Origin: Peribolospora baueri
Taxonomy: Eukaryota > Basidiomycota > Peribolosporomycetes > Peribolosporales > Peribolosporaceae
Assembly (NCBI GenBank): GCA_029717555.1
Contig: JAMDHS010000002.1
Coordinates: 496,001-560,000, forward strand
DNA: 64,000 nt
Direction: 5' to 3'
Below are positions 1 through 10,361 of this stretch, piece after piece (within the stretch, counting starts at the first letter, position 1; each line of letters opens with the position of its first letter). The notes beneath the pieces were generated by a model that saw nothing but the letters and a program-made list of their open reading frames with translations, was not told where the DNA came from and ran no database searches. Position numbers and translations under genes: made by a program.

Positions 1-1728
1 GTGGCGCGAAGGAGAAGACGGCGAGGGAGCGGTGGAGCGTTCGACGCGCACAAGCGTATGACGCGAGCTCGCAGGGCCAGAGGTGGAAGGTGTCAAGGCG
101 GGAGCCAAGTCATCATATCGGAGGCTGTATCGGCTTGGAGTGTCGTCCACTGATGGGCCGGGGGAGAATGCTCCTCCCAAGAGACCGCCCATCCGGCGCG
201 GAGTCTGACCACCCGGAGGCCGAGATTGCGATTGAGTCCGTGAGCGGGCTGCACCGACGGGCTCGGTGCGGCCCCCACTTATTCTCCTCGCGGGTTTGCC
301 GTCGACCCTCCTGAACCTTATCGGGACGTCCGCGGAACTTTCCTCGCTGCTCTCGTCCAAGCTGGCCGGGTCGGAGAGGTCGTAGCTCAAGCTGTACCTG
401 CTTGGGGTCGAGTCTGCGCTGGGTGAGCCTAGCGCAGCGCTGAACGATGGCAACGCTCGTCGTGCTTCAACAACTGGACCACCGCCAGAAGAGACTTCGC
501 CGTTAACGTCTTCGTTGGCCCTTTGTCCTTGAGCGCCATTAGCGAATCGGCGAGAGCCGGCCTCCTGCTGAGCCATGCTGGAAGACGTGGGGGATGTTCC
601 CTTGGCGTGCGCGGTGCGACCGCTGACGCCGCCCGCTCGGACCGCGATCTTAGCCTGCCTAGCCCTAGGTCGCCGGGAGGGCGAAGCAGGCATCGTGTAC
701 CGTTCCGAGCTAACAGTTTCAAAGGAGAAGATGGACGTAGATGTGCGGCGACCACCACTGCCGCCACCAAAAGCGTTCGCAACGCGGTCGAAGAAGCTCC
801 TTGTACTCGATGTCGTTGGACCCCTTTCCAGAGTCGCTCCTTCGCTGTGGGCATCCAGATCAGTTCCATAGGCCGCCCGAAGGCCAGATCGAGCGGTTGC
901 GCGCGGCGTACTCTCGAGGTCCGATTCGTTGGCGGTCGAGTCTTCCAAGTTACCGCGCTGCGGAGAGGCTCGGACGGGGGAATCGCCGGTGAGCAGGCGG
1001 ATCGTCGACATAGACGGGTGGATGGTTCGGCTGGTTGAAAGTCGAGGTGTCTGCGGAGGCGAATGTGCCGAAGAGTGGAGCAGACCGTCCTTGCCCGGCG
1101 TGATGCCGCCGCCCAAAAGGTATCGCTCAACGGCATCCACATCATCCTCGTCCTCGTCCATCGTCTTCTTCCTGCTGCCCGGGACTTTGTTGGACCCCTT
1201 CATCTCGTCCAACGAAGACCGATCGGAAGAGTAAAGTGTATCGTCATCGCTCGCCCACTTGCTGCTGTAGTTCAGCGAGGGGGGTTTCGCAGACCCGAAG
1301 CCGTGATCGAGGCTCCACCACCCGTTGAAGAAGCTCTTGCTGCGCGGCTTTTCTTCCTCTTCCTTGTCCTCGATGTCACTCCCTTCGTCGTCGTCCAGCT
1401 TCTCAAACTCATGTTCCTTTCCTAATGTCTCCGTCTGTCGTATCTTCCGTACCAGCGACGTCCGCTTGATCTTGTCCGTGTACTTCTGCCTCTGTCCGGG
1501 AAGCCTCTTCTCAGACTTGGTGATGGCGAGGGCGAGAATGGTGCCGAAGAAGACGAAGAGGGATACGCAGACGAGAATGACGTGAGTTACGTCGATAGAT
1601 TGATGCGGCGAAGGTCCAGCTCCGTCCGGGGACGTGAGCGGCCCCGATGTTGGAGCCATGGCCGTCTCAAGATTGCGCCCTACAGAGTCGACGATGGGCG
1701 AGTCGAAGACGTCGCGAGCGTTCGCCAT
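1..1728 (-). CDS. Ser-rich single-pass membrane protein, 3' end outside window
   Basis: An uninterrupted reading frame of 576 codons starts with ATG at 1728 and is still open at base 1, so the C-terminus is missing. Residues about 48-70 form one strong hydrophobic helix (THVILVCVSLFVFF and on), followed by a Lys/Arg-rich stop-transfer stretch; no cleavable signal peptide precedes it. This suggests a single-pass protein with a short outside N-terminus and a long cytosolic tail. The tail is Ser/Thr/Pro-rich, with an acidic patch near residues 105-125 and two copies of a TPSRYSL motif followed by Asp-rich sequence in the distal part. I do not recognise a catalytic domain. Fungal cortical or polarity membrane proteins of the SKG6/AXL2 kind have this shape, but no homology is claimed. 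Confidence 0.75.
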   Translation of the reverse strand, partial: MANARDVFDSPIVDSVGRNLETAMAPTSGPLTSPDGAGPSPHQSIDVTHVILVCVSLFVFFGTILALAITKSEKRLPGQRQKYTDKIKRTSLVRKIRQTETLGKEHEFEKLDDDEGSDIEDKEEEEKPRSKSFFNGWWSLDHGFGSAKPPSLNYSSKWASDDDTLYSSDRSSLDEMKGSNKVPGSRKKTMDEDEDDVDAVERYLLGGGITPGKDGLLHSSAHSPPQTPRLSTSRTIHPSMSTIRLLTGDSPVRASPQRGNLEDSTANESDLESTPRATARSGLRAAYGTDLDAHSEGATLERGPTTSSTRSFFDRVANAFGGGSGGRRTSTSIFSFETVSSERYTMPASPSRRPRARQAKIAVRAGGVSGRTAHAKGTSPTSSSMAQQEAGSRRFANGAQGQRANEDVNGEVSSGGGPVVEARRALPSFSAALGSPSADSTPSRYSLSYDLSDPASLDESSEESSADVPIRFRRVDGKPARRISGGRTEPVGAARSRTQSQSRPPGGQTPRRMGGLLGGAFSPGPSVDDTPSRYSLRYDDLAPALTPSTSGPASSRHTLVRVERSTAPSPSSPSRH

Positions 1729-1951
1729 GCCCTGCAAGGGAGAGGTTTTGCCGCCACTATACCTAAGGGAGTGTGTTTCTTGCGAGTGTGTCGAGAGATA
1801 AAAAGGACAGCGGTGGTTTGTGCATGCACAGATGGCTTCGCGAGGTGGATGTTGACGGCTTCAACGCCCGCCCAGCACCGGCGCGTCTAGACGCCACTTT
1901 CATTTTCAGTCACGTGCACGTCTAACGATTCACCACGACTCTCCTCCCATC

Positions 1952-3728
1952 TTATTTTCCAGAATTGCTGTCTAACGCTTTTATGACAAGTGCCGCCCTC
2001 CTCTTCCTCTGCACTGCATCCCCTGCAGGATGGCTCTCGGCCGTGGCCATGACAGCGTCTGCCTGTTCCGCGAGCCTTACTCCAGAGTTGGTAGTGGTGG
2101 ACTCAGCGGGTTCGGAGGTCATTTTCTCGCCCTGTGAATGGTCCACGCCGCTTGCGGGAGTCGGAGCCGTGACAGAGGAGACGACGGCATCCTCGTTCGG
2201 TTGCTCCGCACTCTCGGCTTCGGTCAGCACGTCTTTGCACGTGGTGAGGAGGTGCTGAAGTGGTTGGCACGGGCGAGAGTCAGGTGTCAATACGTACGAG
2301 CCTCCAGCAGTTTCGGATCATATGGAGTCCTTTGACCATTGGCACCATCAGATAAATTAAGCATGCTCACCTCTCTCGATCCACCCTTGATACTGGCGAG
2401 ATACTCGATCACACCAGCGACGTAGACCTCGGGAATCTACCAACGATGCCAAGGCAGGTCGGAAAAGGAACCTATGTTAGCGCATGTCCTTGCGCATGTC
2501 CAGCGCCGAAAACGGACTTTTAGAAGCCACAGTGTACCTCTGAAGGAGCGCAAAGAGGGAGAGGTGAGCAGAAATAGATGGACTCACGACGGCAGAGTTG
2601 AGGATGTTCTTGAGCAGAAAATTCTGTTTAGCCTTGTTGAACTTCCATTCCTCTCGGCTTGTCAGGTATTGGTGCGTGTAGACGAGTGCTGTAGGGGCGC
2701 GGCATGGAGCATGAACAGATAAGGGGAAAGTGCGACAAAGAAAGAAATAGACCAGATGGGTTACAACGACAAGAGGGTTCAGGGACAGATGAGTTTCGGC
2801 AAAGAAGAACGGCGGGAGAGCCATCCAGCCGTCACCCACCTTTCTTCGCACCCTCGCCAAGCGACTCGTCTTGTTCGGGTGATGGCATTTCTTCTTCCTT
2901 CTTCCCCTCCATTTCCTCCCCCTTCTTCCCCCTTCGTCGCCTCTTGCGCTTCTTTCCTGGTCCTCCCTCCTTGCCTAGTGCGTCTTCCTCCTCCTTGTCC
3001 TCCAATTCTTCGCGCTGTCTTGTCCCTCCGCTCTTGACGCGCTGCCCATCGCTGACCTGGGCGTTCCTCGCATCGTCGGCTCGCATATCCGGGTCATCAT
3101 CTCTCTTGTCGTCTCTCGTCTTCCCAGCTGTGTTATCACCCATCTCCTCAGCCTTGCGCTTCTTCCCTCGGGATCTCGTCTTCTTCTTCTTCGTCTCCTT
3201 CGTCCCTCCGCCATCTTCCGCCGGAGTGTCGTTCGGAGCGTGGATCGCATTTCGTGCCTCCGCATCGGTTGTGTCTGCCTTGCCGTTCGAAGCAGCCTGA
3301 CGTTCCTGTCCTTTCTCGCCCGTCACCTGGGACTCCGCCTCGAGCTCACCTCCGGCGCCGTCGACGTTCCCATCCTTCTTGCCCCTGCCCCTCTTGCGCT
3401 TTTTCGGTTGTTTCTGTTCGCCCTCCCCGCCCTCCTTGTCGTCCTTCTCGCTATCCCTCGTCCCCGCCGCCAAGCCTGCGACGTCCACGCCAAAGGTCGT
3501 ACCGTTCGGCTTATCGTCGTCAACACGGCTGCCCGCGACCCCGTCCTCGATACCGCCTTCTACTCGTCCTTGACCCTCACTTTGTCCCTCCGACACTCCT
3601 CCACCTTTCTGTTTCCCGCCCCTCGTGCGTCTCTTCTTCTTCTTCTCCGTACCTCCCTGTTGGAGCTGCCCGGCGAGGGCCCCCTTGGGACTGGAAGGGA
3701 CAGGCTGTCGGAGGACTTCTGTCGACAT
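1952..3728 (-). CDS. WKF-domain (C7orf50-like) nucleolar protein
   Basis: Four exons (3728-2840, 2688-2588, 2436-2371, 2254-1952) join in phase to give 452 aa. The first ~296 residues are disordered, alternating acidic/Gly stretches with four very basic blocks of the form KKRKxxRGKK, typical of nucleolar proteins. Exons 2-4 carry the WKF domain: YLTSREEWKFNKAKQNFLLK, then VYVAGVIEYLASIKGGSRE, matching the WKF signature and the following YL-x2-LKG-x-aR block of the C7orf50 family, which is linked to rRNA processing. Intron donors are GTGGGT, GTGAGT and GTGAGC. The exon 3/4 junction was chosen because it keeps phase 0 and gives a helix-like continuation. Nuclear/nucleolar localisation is inferred. 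Confidence 0.85.
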
Positions 3729-4525
3729 GAGCGAGCGTCCGGAAAAGGAGGTGTAAGTTGACGGAGATGAGTGTCGCTCTCCACCGAGTTGATAAATGAA
3801 AGGGGTGAGGACGAAGTGAGAGAGTCAAGGAAGAAAGGACCGACGTTGACGTCTGTTCGTGTAGCCGCAGTTTTTCCCGAATGGAGCCTGATCGTGGCGC
3901 TTGCTCGCTACGAGACCGCGTCACAACGGTTCGAAGAAACCCAGTCAGGAGCTGTTTCCCCTCGCCAGGTGCAGCTCGCTCGATGAATAAATGCTTCAGT
4001 CGCCCGTGACAAAGCCATCAACCCAGGAACGATTTCGGCCTAGGACGCATGAGGCGAGCAAGCAGCTTGAAAACAGATGGCGATTCGCCCAGACAGAGCC
4101 CCGCGCCCAGCGATCGACGTCGTAACGCGCGACCACAGCTTCAAGAATCAAACGCTCGCTTCGATTCGAGCAGGATCCCACGCTGACAACAAGTGAACAT
4201 TCCAGCGGGGAACGGAGATGTGAAACCGACAAAAAAGAAAGACACAACGAAACGGCAGGAAGAGCAAGAAGTATGGACGCTACAGAAGGTCTCTGAAGGA
4301 GACCGCGACGGATGAGTAAGGCACGACAGAGAAGACTGAACTATCCGAACCATTCAAGACGAGAATGAGCGGGTGGATGAGAGTGAGAAGCTTCGAGAAA
4401 GAGACGGAAAGACAGCGAACGTGGGTATATTATGGCCTCCGCAGAATGAGGCGTGCACGTCGCGCTGGGAGGGCCTACAGGCATGCCTTCCTACCTGACG
4501 AGACCCGTCCTTCCTACCTGTCCAT
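3729..4525. other. Intergenic, no gene seen
   Basis: About 800 bases lie between the start of the WKF-domain gene and the stop of the Lys-Glu-tract gene, both on the minus strand. The stretch should hold the WKF gene promoter and the 3' UTR of its neighbour. Short ORFs on both strands are Arg/Ser-rich and show no splice-consistent continuation. I see no tRNA-like fold or repeat. Confidence 0.6.
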
Positions 4526-7241
4526 TTACCCATCTTTCGACAACGGCGCCTGAGCCACGCCTGCCGCCGCTTCGGTCAGGGATGTAGACGACGGCGGTGC
4601 AGCAGAGGCGCAAGCTGAGACGGAGGATGGTCCCGCGAACGTAGCCGAGGGGGCAGCGAGGGCGGCAGCGGAGGAGGGACCGGGGATTGGTATGGAAGAT
4701 TGGGTGGCGACAGTGCGGAGGGAAGGAGAGCGGTTCATGCTGAAGCGCGTGACGCGGAGCAAGAAATGGTGCGTGTAAAATTATAGGGAAAGAATCGAAG
4801 GAGCAAGAGAACGATGTGAGTATCAATTTCGGCCCTCATGCCCACAACCACCGTGCACGACAGTCAAGTGTGGAGAAACCACAGGCAAGAACGGCATACC
4901 AAAACGTGAACTAACCTAATCCGATCGGCCGGCGCGCCCGGCGCGCCCGGAGGGGGAGCAGCTATAGAGGGGGCAATGACGGACGGCGTGGGGCCAACAG
5001 AGCTGACGGCGATGCTGTCCCAAGTCTTGGCGCTCGCGTCACTCCCCCGTCGACTCAGAGGGGGAATGGCCCTAACACTCGCGTCGTCGTACCCGAACCT
5101 GTCCGTGTCGCCACTACCTCGCCTCTCAAGAATGCTGCCTCCGCCGAGAGAACGCGTGCCTCCGGCGCTGCTGCTGTGGGCGTGTCCACGCACCGAGGAC
5201 GAGGGGACGATGCTGTGCGTGGTGGAAGACGCGAGGGTGAGCACGGAGGCGTTGTCGGGTGGCGGCGCCGAAGGGTGAGGGTTGTTGGCAGGGTGAGGAC
5301 GGGTATGCGTGGGGAAGTACATGTATGGAGCGGCATGCTGTACAGTCTCGTCGTAATGTCCGCTGGCGCCGCGCGGGGAAGAGCCACTGGCGAGGGCAGA
5401 GGTGGGGGAAGGTTGTTGAGAGGACGTAGCGGCATGTCGGGGAGAGGACTGAGAGGGAGACGGAAGGGTACCGAAGGTGACGGCAGTCTGACCGCCAGAA
5501 GCGGATGCTCCCGATATGGAGAGTTGGGAGTTAAGCCGAACTGGAGCGTGGGGACGGTCGGACGCTGCTGCATGTCGGGGTTGGGCGATGTGTGCCATTA
5601 CTGCGGGGAGAAGAACGAAGAGGACGACATAGATCGGGAACCGGCAGGCAGCAACAGCGATTAAAGGTCGAGCGTCAAAAGTCGAGGAAGAGAGAAATCA
5701 TTGGCGAGCGCCTCACCTTGTCCCGCAACGGGCCCCGGCTGCCACTGTCCAACGTGTGCACCAGTGATCCCACCATTTGCACCATGCATTCCACTCTCAA
5801 CGCTCAAAAGAGTGGTGGGCTTAGTGCTAGCCTTACTGGGAGCTTTTCCGCTTTCAAATGTGCGATTTCCCAAACTTGAATTGGCGTCGCCGCTCGTATG
5901 CGTTTGGGTGCTAGACTCCGTGCTAGAATCGGAGGCAGGGGAGGCGGAGCGGGAGTGAGGGCGGTCGTAGGTGGAGGATGCTGAGGAGTGGGGTCGGGCG
6001 GGATGGGCCTGGGATGAAGGCACGGCACCAACGACGCTCTCGCCTTGCGTCGTTTTCCCGGCTCCCTCGCCCGCAGCGCGTTCCAGCCGCGAACTTGCGG
6101 CGTAGATCGCGGCCATACTAGGCTTCGAATCAGCGGCGGCCAGGTCGGCAATACTGGACGTGCTCGTCGTGCCCGTCCCGCCAAAGGTCGTAGTGATCCG
6201 GTTGGCGAGATGGAGAGAAGCGGGGGTGATAGGTCTTATGCTCGCATCCTCGTCCGCTCCTGACCCGTTCGCAAGAGACCTCGCGCCTCCGAGCTCGTTC
6301 ACGCTCGTCCCGTCCAGGTCGCCGCGGTTGCCCATTCGGAGAGAGGCAGGCGTTATGGGCCGCATCGACGCGTTCTCGTCTGCTTCAACGCCAGTTACCG
6401 GAACGGAGGAAGCAGAAGCACTGTCCATCACCTCGACCTGGCCGTCAGCGGTGCCCATCCCTCCGTCGGTTCCTGGTTCCACTTCGATCGTGGCCTTCAT
6501 TTCCTTCTCAGCATCATCCGGTGACGGATCTGCTGGAATCGTTGCATCCACTTCCTGCCCTCCGTCAGCAGAGATGCCAAGCCCCATCATCGGCTGGCCG
6601 GGAGACTTTTGTTGTTGTCCTCCTTGTTGCTGTCGCCCGACTTGCCGATCACGGTGCGCACCCTCAGCGGGTGACGACGATCCAAGCGGACTGGACAAAA
6701 GGACACTGCGAACGTGGGGCGGTTTCTGGGGTAGGACCGCCGAGTCGGCCTGATCGTGCAACCGTGTCTGCCCATCAGGGACGACGTTCGGTTGTGTGGT
6801 CGGGCGAACCGTTCCGCCCCGTTTCCTGCCCAGGCTACCGTCTCCTCTTTCCTTCTCCTTCTCCTTCTTCTCCTTCTCCTTCTTCTCCTTCTCCTTCTCC
6901 TTCTCCTTCTCCTTCTCCTTCTCCTTCTCCTTCTCCTTCTCCTTCTCCTTCTCCTTCTCCTTCTCCTTCTCCTTCTCCTTCTCCTTCTCCTTCTCCTTCT
7001 CCTTCTCCTTCCCGTCCTCCATCTCGTCCTCCTTTTTCACTGTGCTCGCAGCGCCCGCCGACGCAACGACCGCCGGTGCCGTGCCATCGTCACCGATGTT
7101 AGCAGGAAAGCTCTTACGGTGTAGCCGTCGCTGGAACCAGCCGATGAGGGGCTTGCCCTTACGCGCCTTTGAGCGTACCGAGTCGGACTGGGTGAGCGGC
7201 GCGGCAAGAGGAGGAGCTGGGGAGGCTGTCGAGGGGGACAT
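4526..7241 (-). CDS. Low-complexity protein with long Lys-Glu repeat tract
   Basis: Three exons (7241-5717, 5600-4916, 4739-4526) give 807 aa. The ATG at 7241 is the first in frame; only non-ATG codons lie upstream. A basic segment GKPLIGWFQRRLHRKSF (residues ~29-45) is the only part that looks conserved. Residues ~78-135 are an almost pure KE dipeptide tract encoded by a (TTCTCC)n microsatellite, likely a charged single helix. Later there are two copies of an RPITPASL motif (each preceded by acidic residues and followed by NR), and then a Ser/Pro/Thr-rich tail. No transmembrane segment or enzyme domain is seen. The last intron (4915-4740) is the least certain part. Function unknown; a cytosolic scaffold or regulator is possible. 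Confidence 0.72.
6850..7010. repeat. (TTCTCC)n coding microsatellite
   Basis: Near-perfect hexanucleotide repeat on the plus strand, read on the minus strand as GAG-AAG and coding the Lys-Glu tract of the surrounding gene. A few TTCTTC interruptions occur at the left end. Its unit length of six keeps the frame when copy number changes. Confidence 0.95.
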
Positions 7242-7635
7242 GTGGGAGTAAGTGAGTGAGTGGGGTGCTGAGTTCGGAGATGTGGTCGGAGAACGGGACA
7301 ATCGTCTTCGCTGCCTTCGCTCGGACCCTCCTGCTCTTACGACGGGGTCTCGCCGGGAACGGGAGAATCGCGCCGCAGCAAACTCCGAGCACGTGCTCCG
7401 AGCACGTGTGGTCTGCCCCCGCGATGGACTTTGGACTTTAATATTCGACCATCAGTCTGGATGGAATTCGTTGAAATTCTAGGGCTCCAAGTCTGCGTGC
7501 GTTCCATAAGGAACTGCTGTTCAGTCCTTATCGAAGACAGACAGTGCGAGTACGGAGACGATAAGATACATCGGTTCGTTGGACAGCGGGTGGGACATCG
7601 CGTCACTTTCGAGAGGTAGTCGAAAATCATGGCCG
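7242..7635. other. Intergenic between two minus-strand genes
   Basis: This is the promoter side of the Lys-Glu-tract gene and the 3' side of the aldo/keto reductase gene. The palindrome-like doublet gagcacgtgctccgagcacgtg at about 7387-7408 contains two CACGTG E-boxes about 150 bases upstream of the start at 7241. I see nothing else in this stretch. Confidence 0.5.
7387..7408. promoter_or_regulatory. Twin CACGTG E-boxes upstream of the 7241 start
   Basis: Two CACGTG cores lie 12 bases apart inside a repeated GAGCACGTG unit. In fungi CACGTG is bound by bHLH proteins such as Cbf1/Pho4-type factors. Two copies in a short intergenic stretch upstream of a start codon are suggestive; the regulator is inferred from the core motif only. 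Confidence 0.45.
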
Positions 7636-9302
7636 TCAGAGTTGCGATTCGCACTGGTCCCAGTCCTCGAAACCTGCCACGCAAGAGGGTCAACGGCGAA
7701 ACAACGTGAGCGTAGCGCGAGGAAACGGGAAGCAAACAGGGGAAGGAAAGGGGGAGGCAACGAACCCATGTAAACCTTGGGGCCCCAAGGAGGGTGGACG
7801 AACCTCTTGACGCCCCCCTTCTCCTTCGCAAAGCCCTCCAACTTGGCCACGTCCGCCTCATCGAGATCGACCAACTTGGCATTTTCCTCAATCCGGTGGG
7901 GCGTCACGCTCTTGGGAAGCACCACGAAACCCCGCTTGACGCTCCAGGAGATGAGCACCTGTCCCGGAGAGGCGGAGTGCTTGTTCGCGATAGACACCAC
8001 CTCCGGCTCGGTGAGGAGGGGGCTGTCGTTCGAGCCGAGCGGCGAGTACGCTTCCATGACGATGCCCTTAGACTTGCAGTAATCGACCAGATCCTTCTGA
8101 GGGAGGTAGGGGTGCAACTCCACCTAAGAGGTGCATGCGCGCATACACGGACAGTACAATCACTCGATCAGCTCGGCCTGCTCGTCGCACCCCTTTCCCC
8201 TTCGTCCGAGGGATCCGTCGGTCACACACCTGGTTCGCGGCGGGCACGACGGCAGCCACACTGAGCAACTCTTCGAGCCTTTTCACGCTATAGTTCGACA
8301 CGCCGATCGCCTTGGCCTTGCCTATCCATGAACAAAACCAGGCTGCTGTCAGAAGACAGTTCCGCTCAGCCTGTCGGGCTCATCCACTCACCCTTCTTGT
8401 ACACCTCCTCCATCTGCTTCCAAGTGTCCTGGATGTCCCAGTCGAAGTCGACGTCACGCTCGCCATCCGGGCCGATGGGAATTTGCTGCCCGGCTAGACG
8501 GGACGAAGTTTCGAGGAAGGGGACGACAAGGATTGAGAGATACGATAGAGGGCCGGTCATGAGCATTATCATTCCGCTCCTCGACCACTCGCCCAACATC
8601 CTCTTCGTATCTCTCGCTCCCACACTCACACTCGGACTTGAGAGCCACAGGCCAATGAACAAGGAGAAGATCGACGTAATCCACGCCCAGGTTCTTCAAC
8701 GTCTCGTCCAGACCGGCCTCGACGCGACTGTGGAAGGTGGACCAAATCTTGGAGGTGATGAACACCTCCGAACGGCGGACGCCCGAGGCGACCAGGCCTT
8801 GGCCGACTTCCGCCTCGTTGCCATACTGGCGTGTTTTCGTTTCGTGAGAGGGGGAATGGGCGAGGTCAGCGGGAACGACCATCGCCACGACCGACCTTCC
8901 CTTTCTCCGAACGACGTGGCCCTTCCCGCTCCAGAGAAGGAACGTGAAGAATAGAAGCTCACCGCCCAAGCGCAGTCGATGTGCCTATAGCCGTGATCGC
9001 GCAAAGCGGTTTCGACGGCTTTGGCCACGACGCCCTTCTCGGAGCGCCAGGTCCCCAGGCCTACCGCTGGGATTTCGGCGCCCTAGACGGGTTAGAACGG
9101 ACGTGGCATGAAGCGGTTCGGGAGTGAAGGAGACGACGACAAGGACGTAAGAAAGAAGCAACGGGAAATGCGATGGCGGAGTGAGTGACAGGTGCTCCAT
9201 TGCATCATCCGGTCACCCGACGTCCGTACTATCCCCGGGGGAGGAGGGATAAAGGCGAACGAAACTCACGGTGTTGAGCTTGATGGTGGGGTGCTTGGCC
9301 AT
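7636..9302 (-). CDS. Aldo/keto reductase
   Basis: Seven exons (9302-9270, 9082-8963, 8825-8630, 8493-8392, 8321-8230, 8123-7766, 7673-7636) join in phase to give 312 aa, the usual AKR length. It is predicted to be an NADPH-dependent cytosolic reductase of carbonyls to alcohols. The catalytic tetrad is visible: D47 in HIDCA, Y52 in YGNE, K77 in TSKIW and H108 in VHWP. Other family hallmarks are [21 protein letters not shown] and [12 protein letters not shown] (cofactor site). The intron after residue 51 falls exactly between Asp47 and the catalytic Tyr. The exon 3/4 junction (ALKSES-GQQIPIG) is the least certain. A TATA box lies 107 bases upstream. It is divergent to a hydroxyacid dehydrogenase. 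Exact substrate cannot be told. Confidence 0.93.
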
Positions 9303-10361
9303 GTTTTTCTGTCCGGTCTGTCTGGGGAGTCCGAGCGAGAAAGCGAGCCGGGTGTACTGGGAAGGAGAGTGCGAGGACGGGAGGGACGAAGGTGAGGGCG
9401 GCGGTCCGTTTATATAGGAACGACGGCCGGGAAAGCGGACGGAAGTACCTTGAAGACGGAAGGATAGTTAGTGACGAGGAGAAGAGTGAGGAGAGGGAGT
9501 GGAGGAAGAAGCAGCAGTTCGTCGGCCACCCATCCGTCTCTTCCGACCGGTTGGGGCTGCCAGAGCCGTCCAGTCATCCATCCATCCAGCCAGCCAGCCA
9601 GAGAGCCAGCCAGCCGGACGACTAGCCAGCCACAACGACAGCTACATAGCCAGTCACTGCTTGGCCCCAAAATGGATGGACGGATAGATGGATGGCGAGC
9701 AGGGACTTGGAAAATGGCGACTTGGCCGAGCGAGCAAGCGGGTTGAGCAGAAACGACCGCAGCACCGGTGACCGGTCCGGGTCGCCGGCGGGCGGGGTTG
9801 GTGCCGCCAGAACCTCACCCCGTCGTCCGTCCATGTTTGCGAATACAAGGCTGAACTCAGCACCCTGTTCCACTCCTTGTCCCCAGACAGAGCTCCGCCT
9901 TTGAACATGGCCCATTGCTGAACGTCTTCCCGGCCACCTCTGTAGTGCCGCTCACCCGCCCTCGTCCCCGAGATCCTGGGGAAGCAAAGCGCAATCAGGC
10001 GGAGCAAGGCGGGACCAAAACCGCCCGTAAGGTCGCCGCGGCCCCCGCGCAACCAATAAATGGGCCCCCACTGGGTCGGTTCCTCCCCAATACTCAATAA
10101 ATCTCTTCTCTCTCTACTACCACGTAGATCGCACCTCCTCCGCCTCACTTCAGTTTGACGCTTGGCCAACACGACAACGGATAGTGAGTAAGGTTCCCAC
10201 CGACAACAGCACACGCTCGGCTTGGACAGGTCCTGTCAATCCCAAGCATGGACGATGGAAAATAACCGTGACCTGCTCCTGTCTTCCCACGTCTCTGAAA
10301 CCAGGATCACATATTCTCAGTTTAGACTGGCGTGCTTCGACGGTACATTACTTTGAAAACC
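9303..10361. promoter_or_regulatory. Divergent promoter region with CCAG-type tandem repeats
   Basis: This 1.06 kb stretch separates the outward-facing aldo/keto reductase and hydroxyacid dehydrogenase genes. It holds the TATA box listed separately and a CATC/CAGC/CAGA tetranucleotide cluster at about 9577-9637. An A/T-richer pyrimidine tract at about 10093-10120 may mark the plus-strand transcription start. No convincing coding sequence is seen. Confidence 0.6.
9409..9416 (-). promoter_or_regulatory. TATA box of the aldo/keto reductase gene
   Basis: TATATAAA reads on the minus strand 107 bases before the ATG at 9302. This is a good core-promoter match in correct orientation, and AT-rich octamers of this kind are rare in this GC-rich DNA. 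Confidence 0.6.

Noticed and set aside
523-1145. Overlapping plus and minus ORFs of 171 and 238 codons
   Set aside because: They are shadows of the longer minus-strand frame that runs unbroken from 1728 to the window edge; their composition is Arg/Ser-rich without motifs.
6756-7251. Plus-strand ORFs with long Leu or Ser-Phe/Ser-Pro runs
   Set aside because: Antisense read-outs of the (TTCTCC)n tract; the minus-strand frame is supported by flanking coding sequence and splice junctions.
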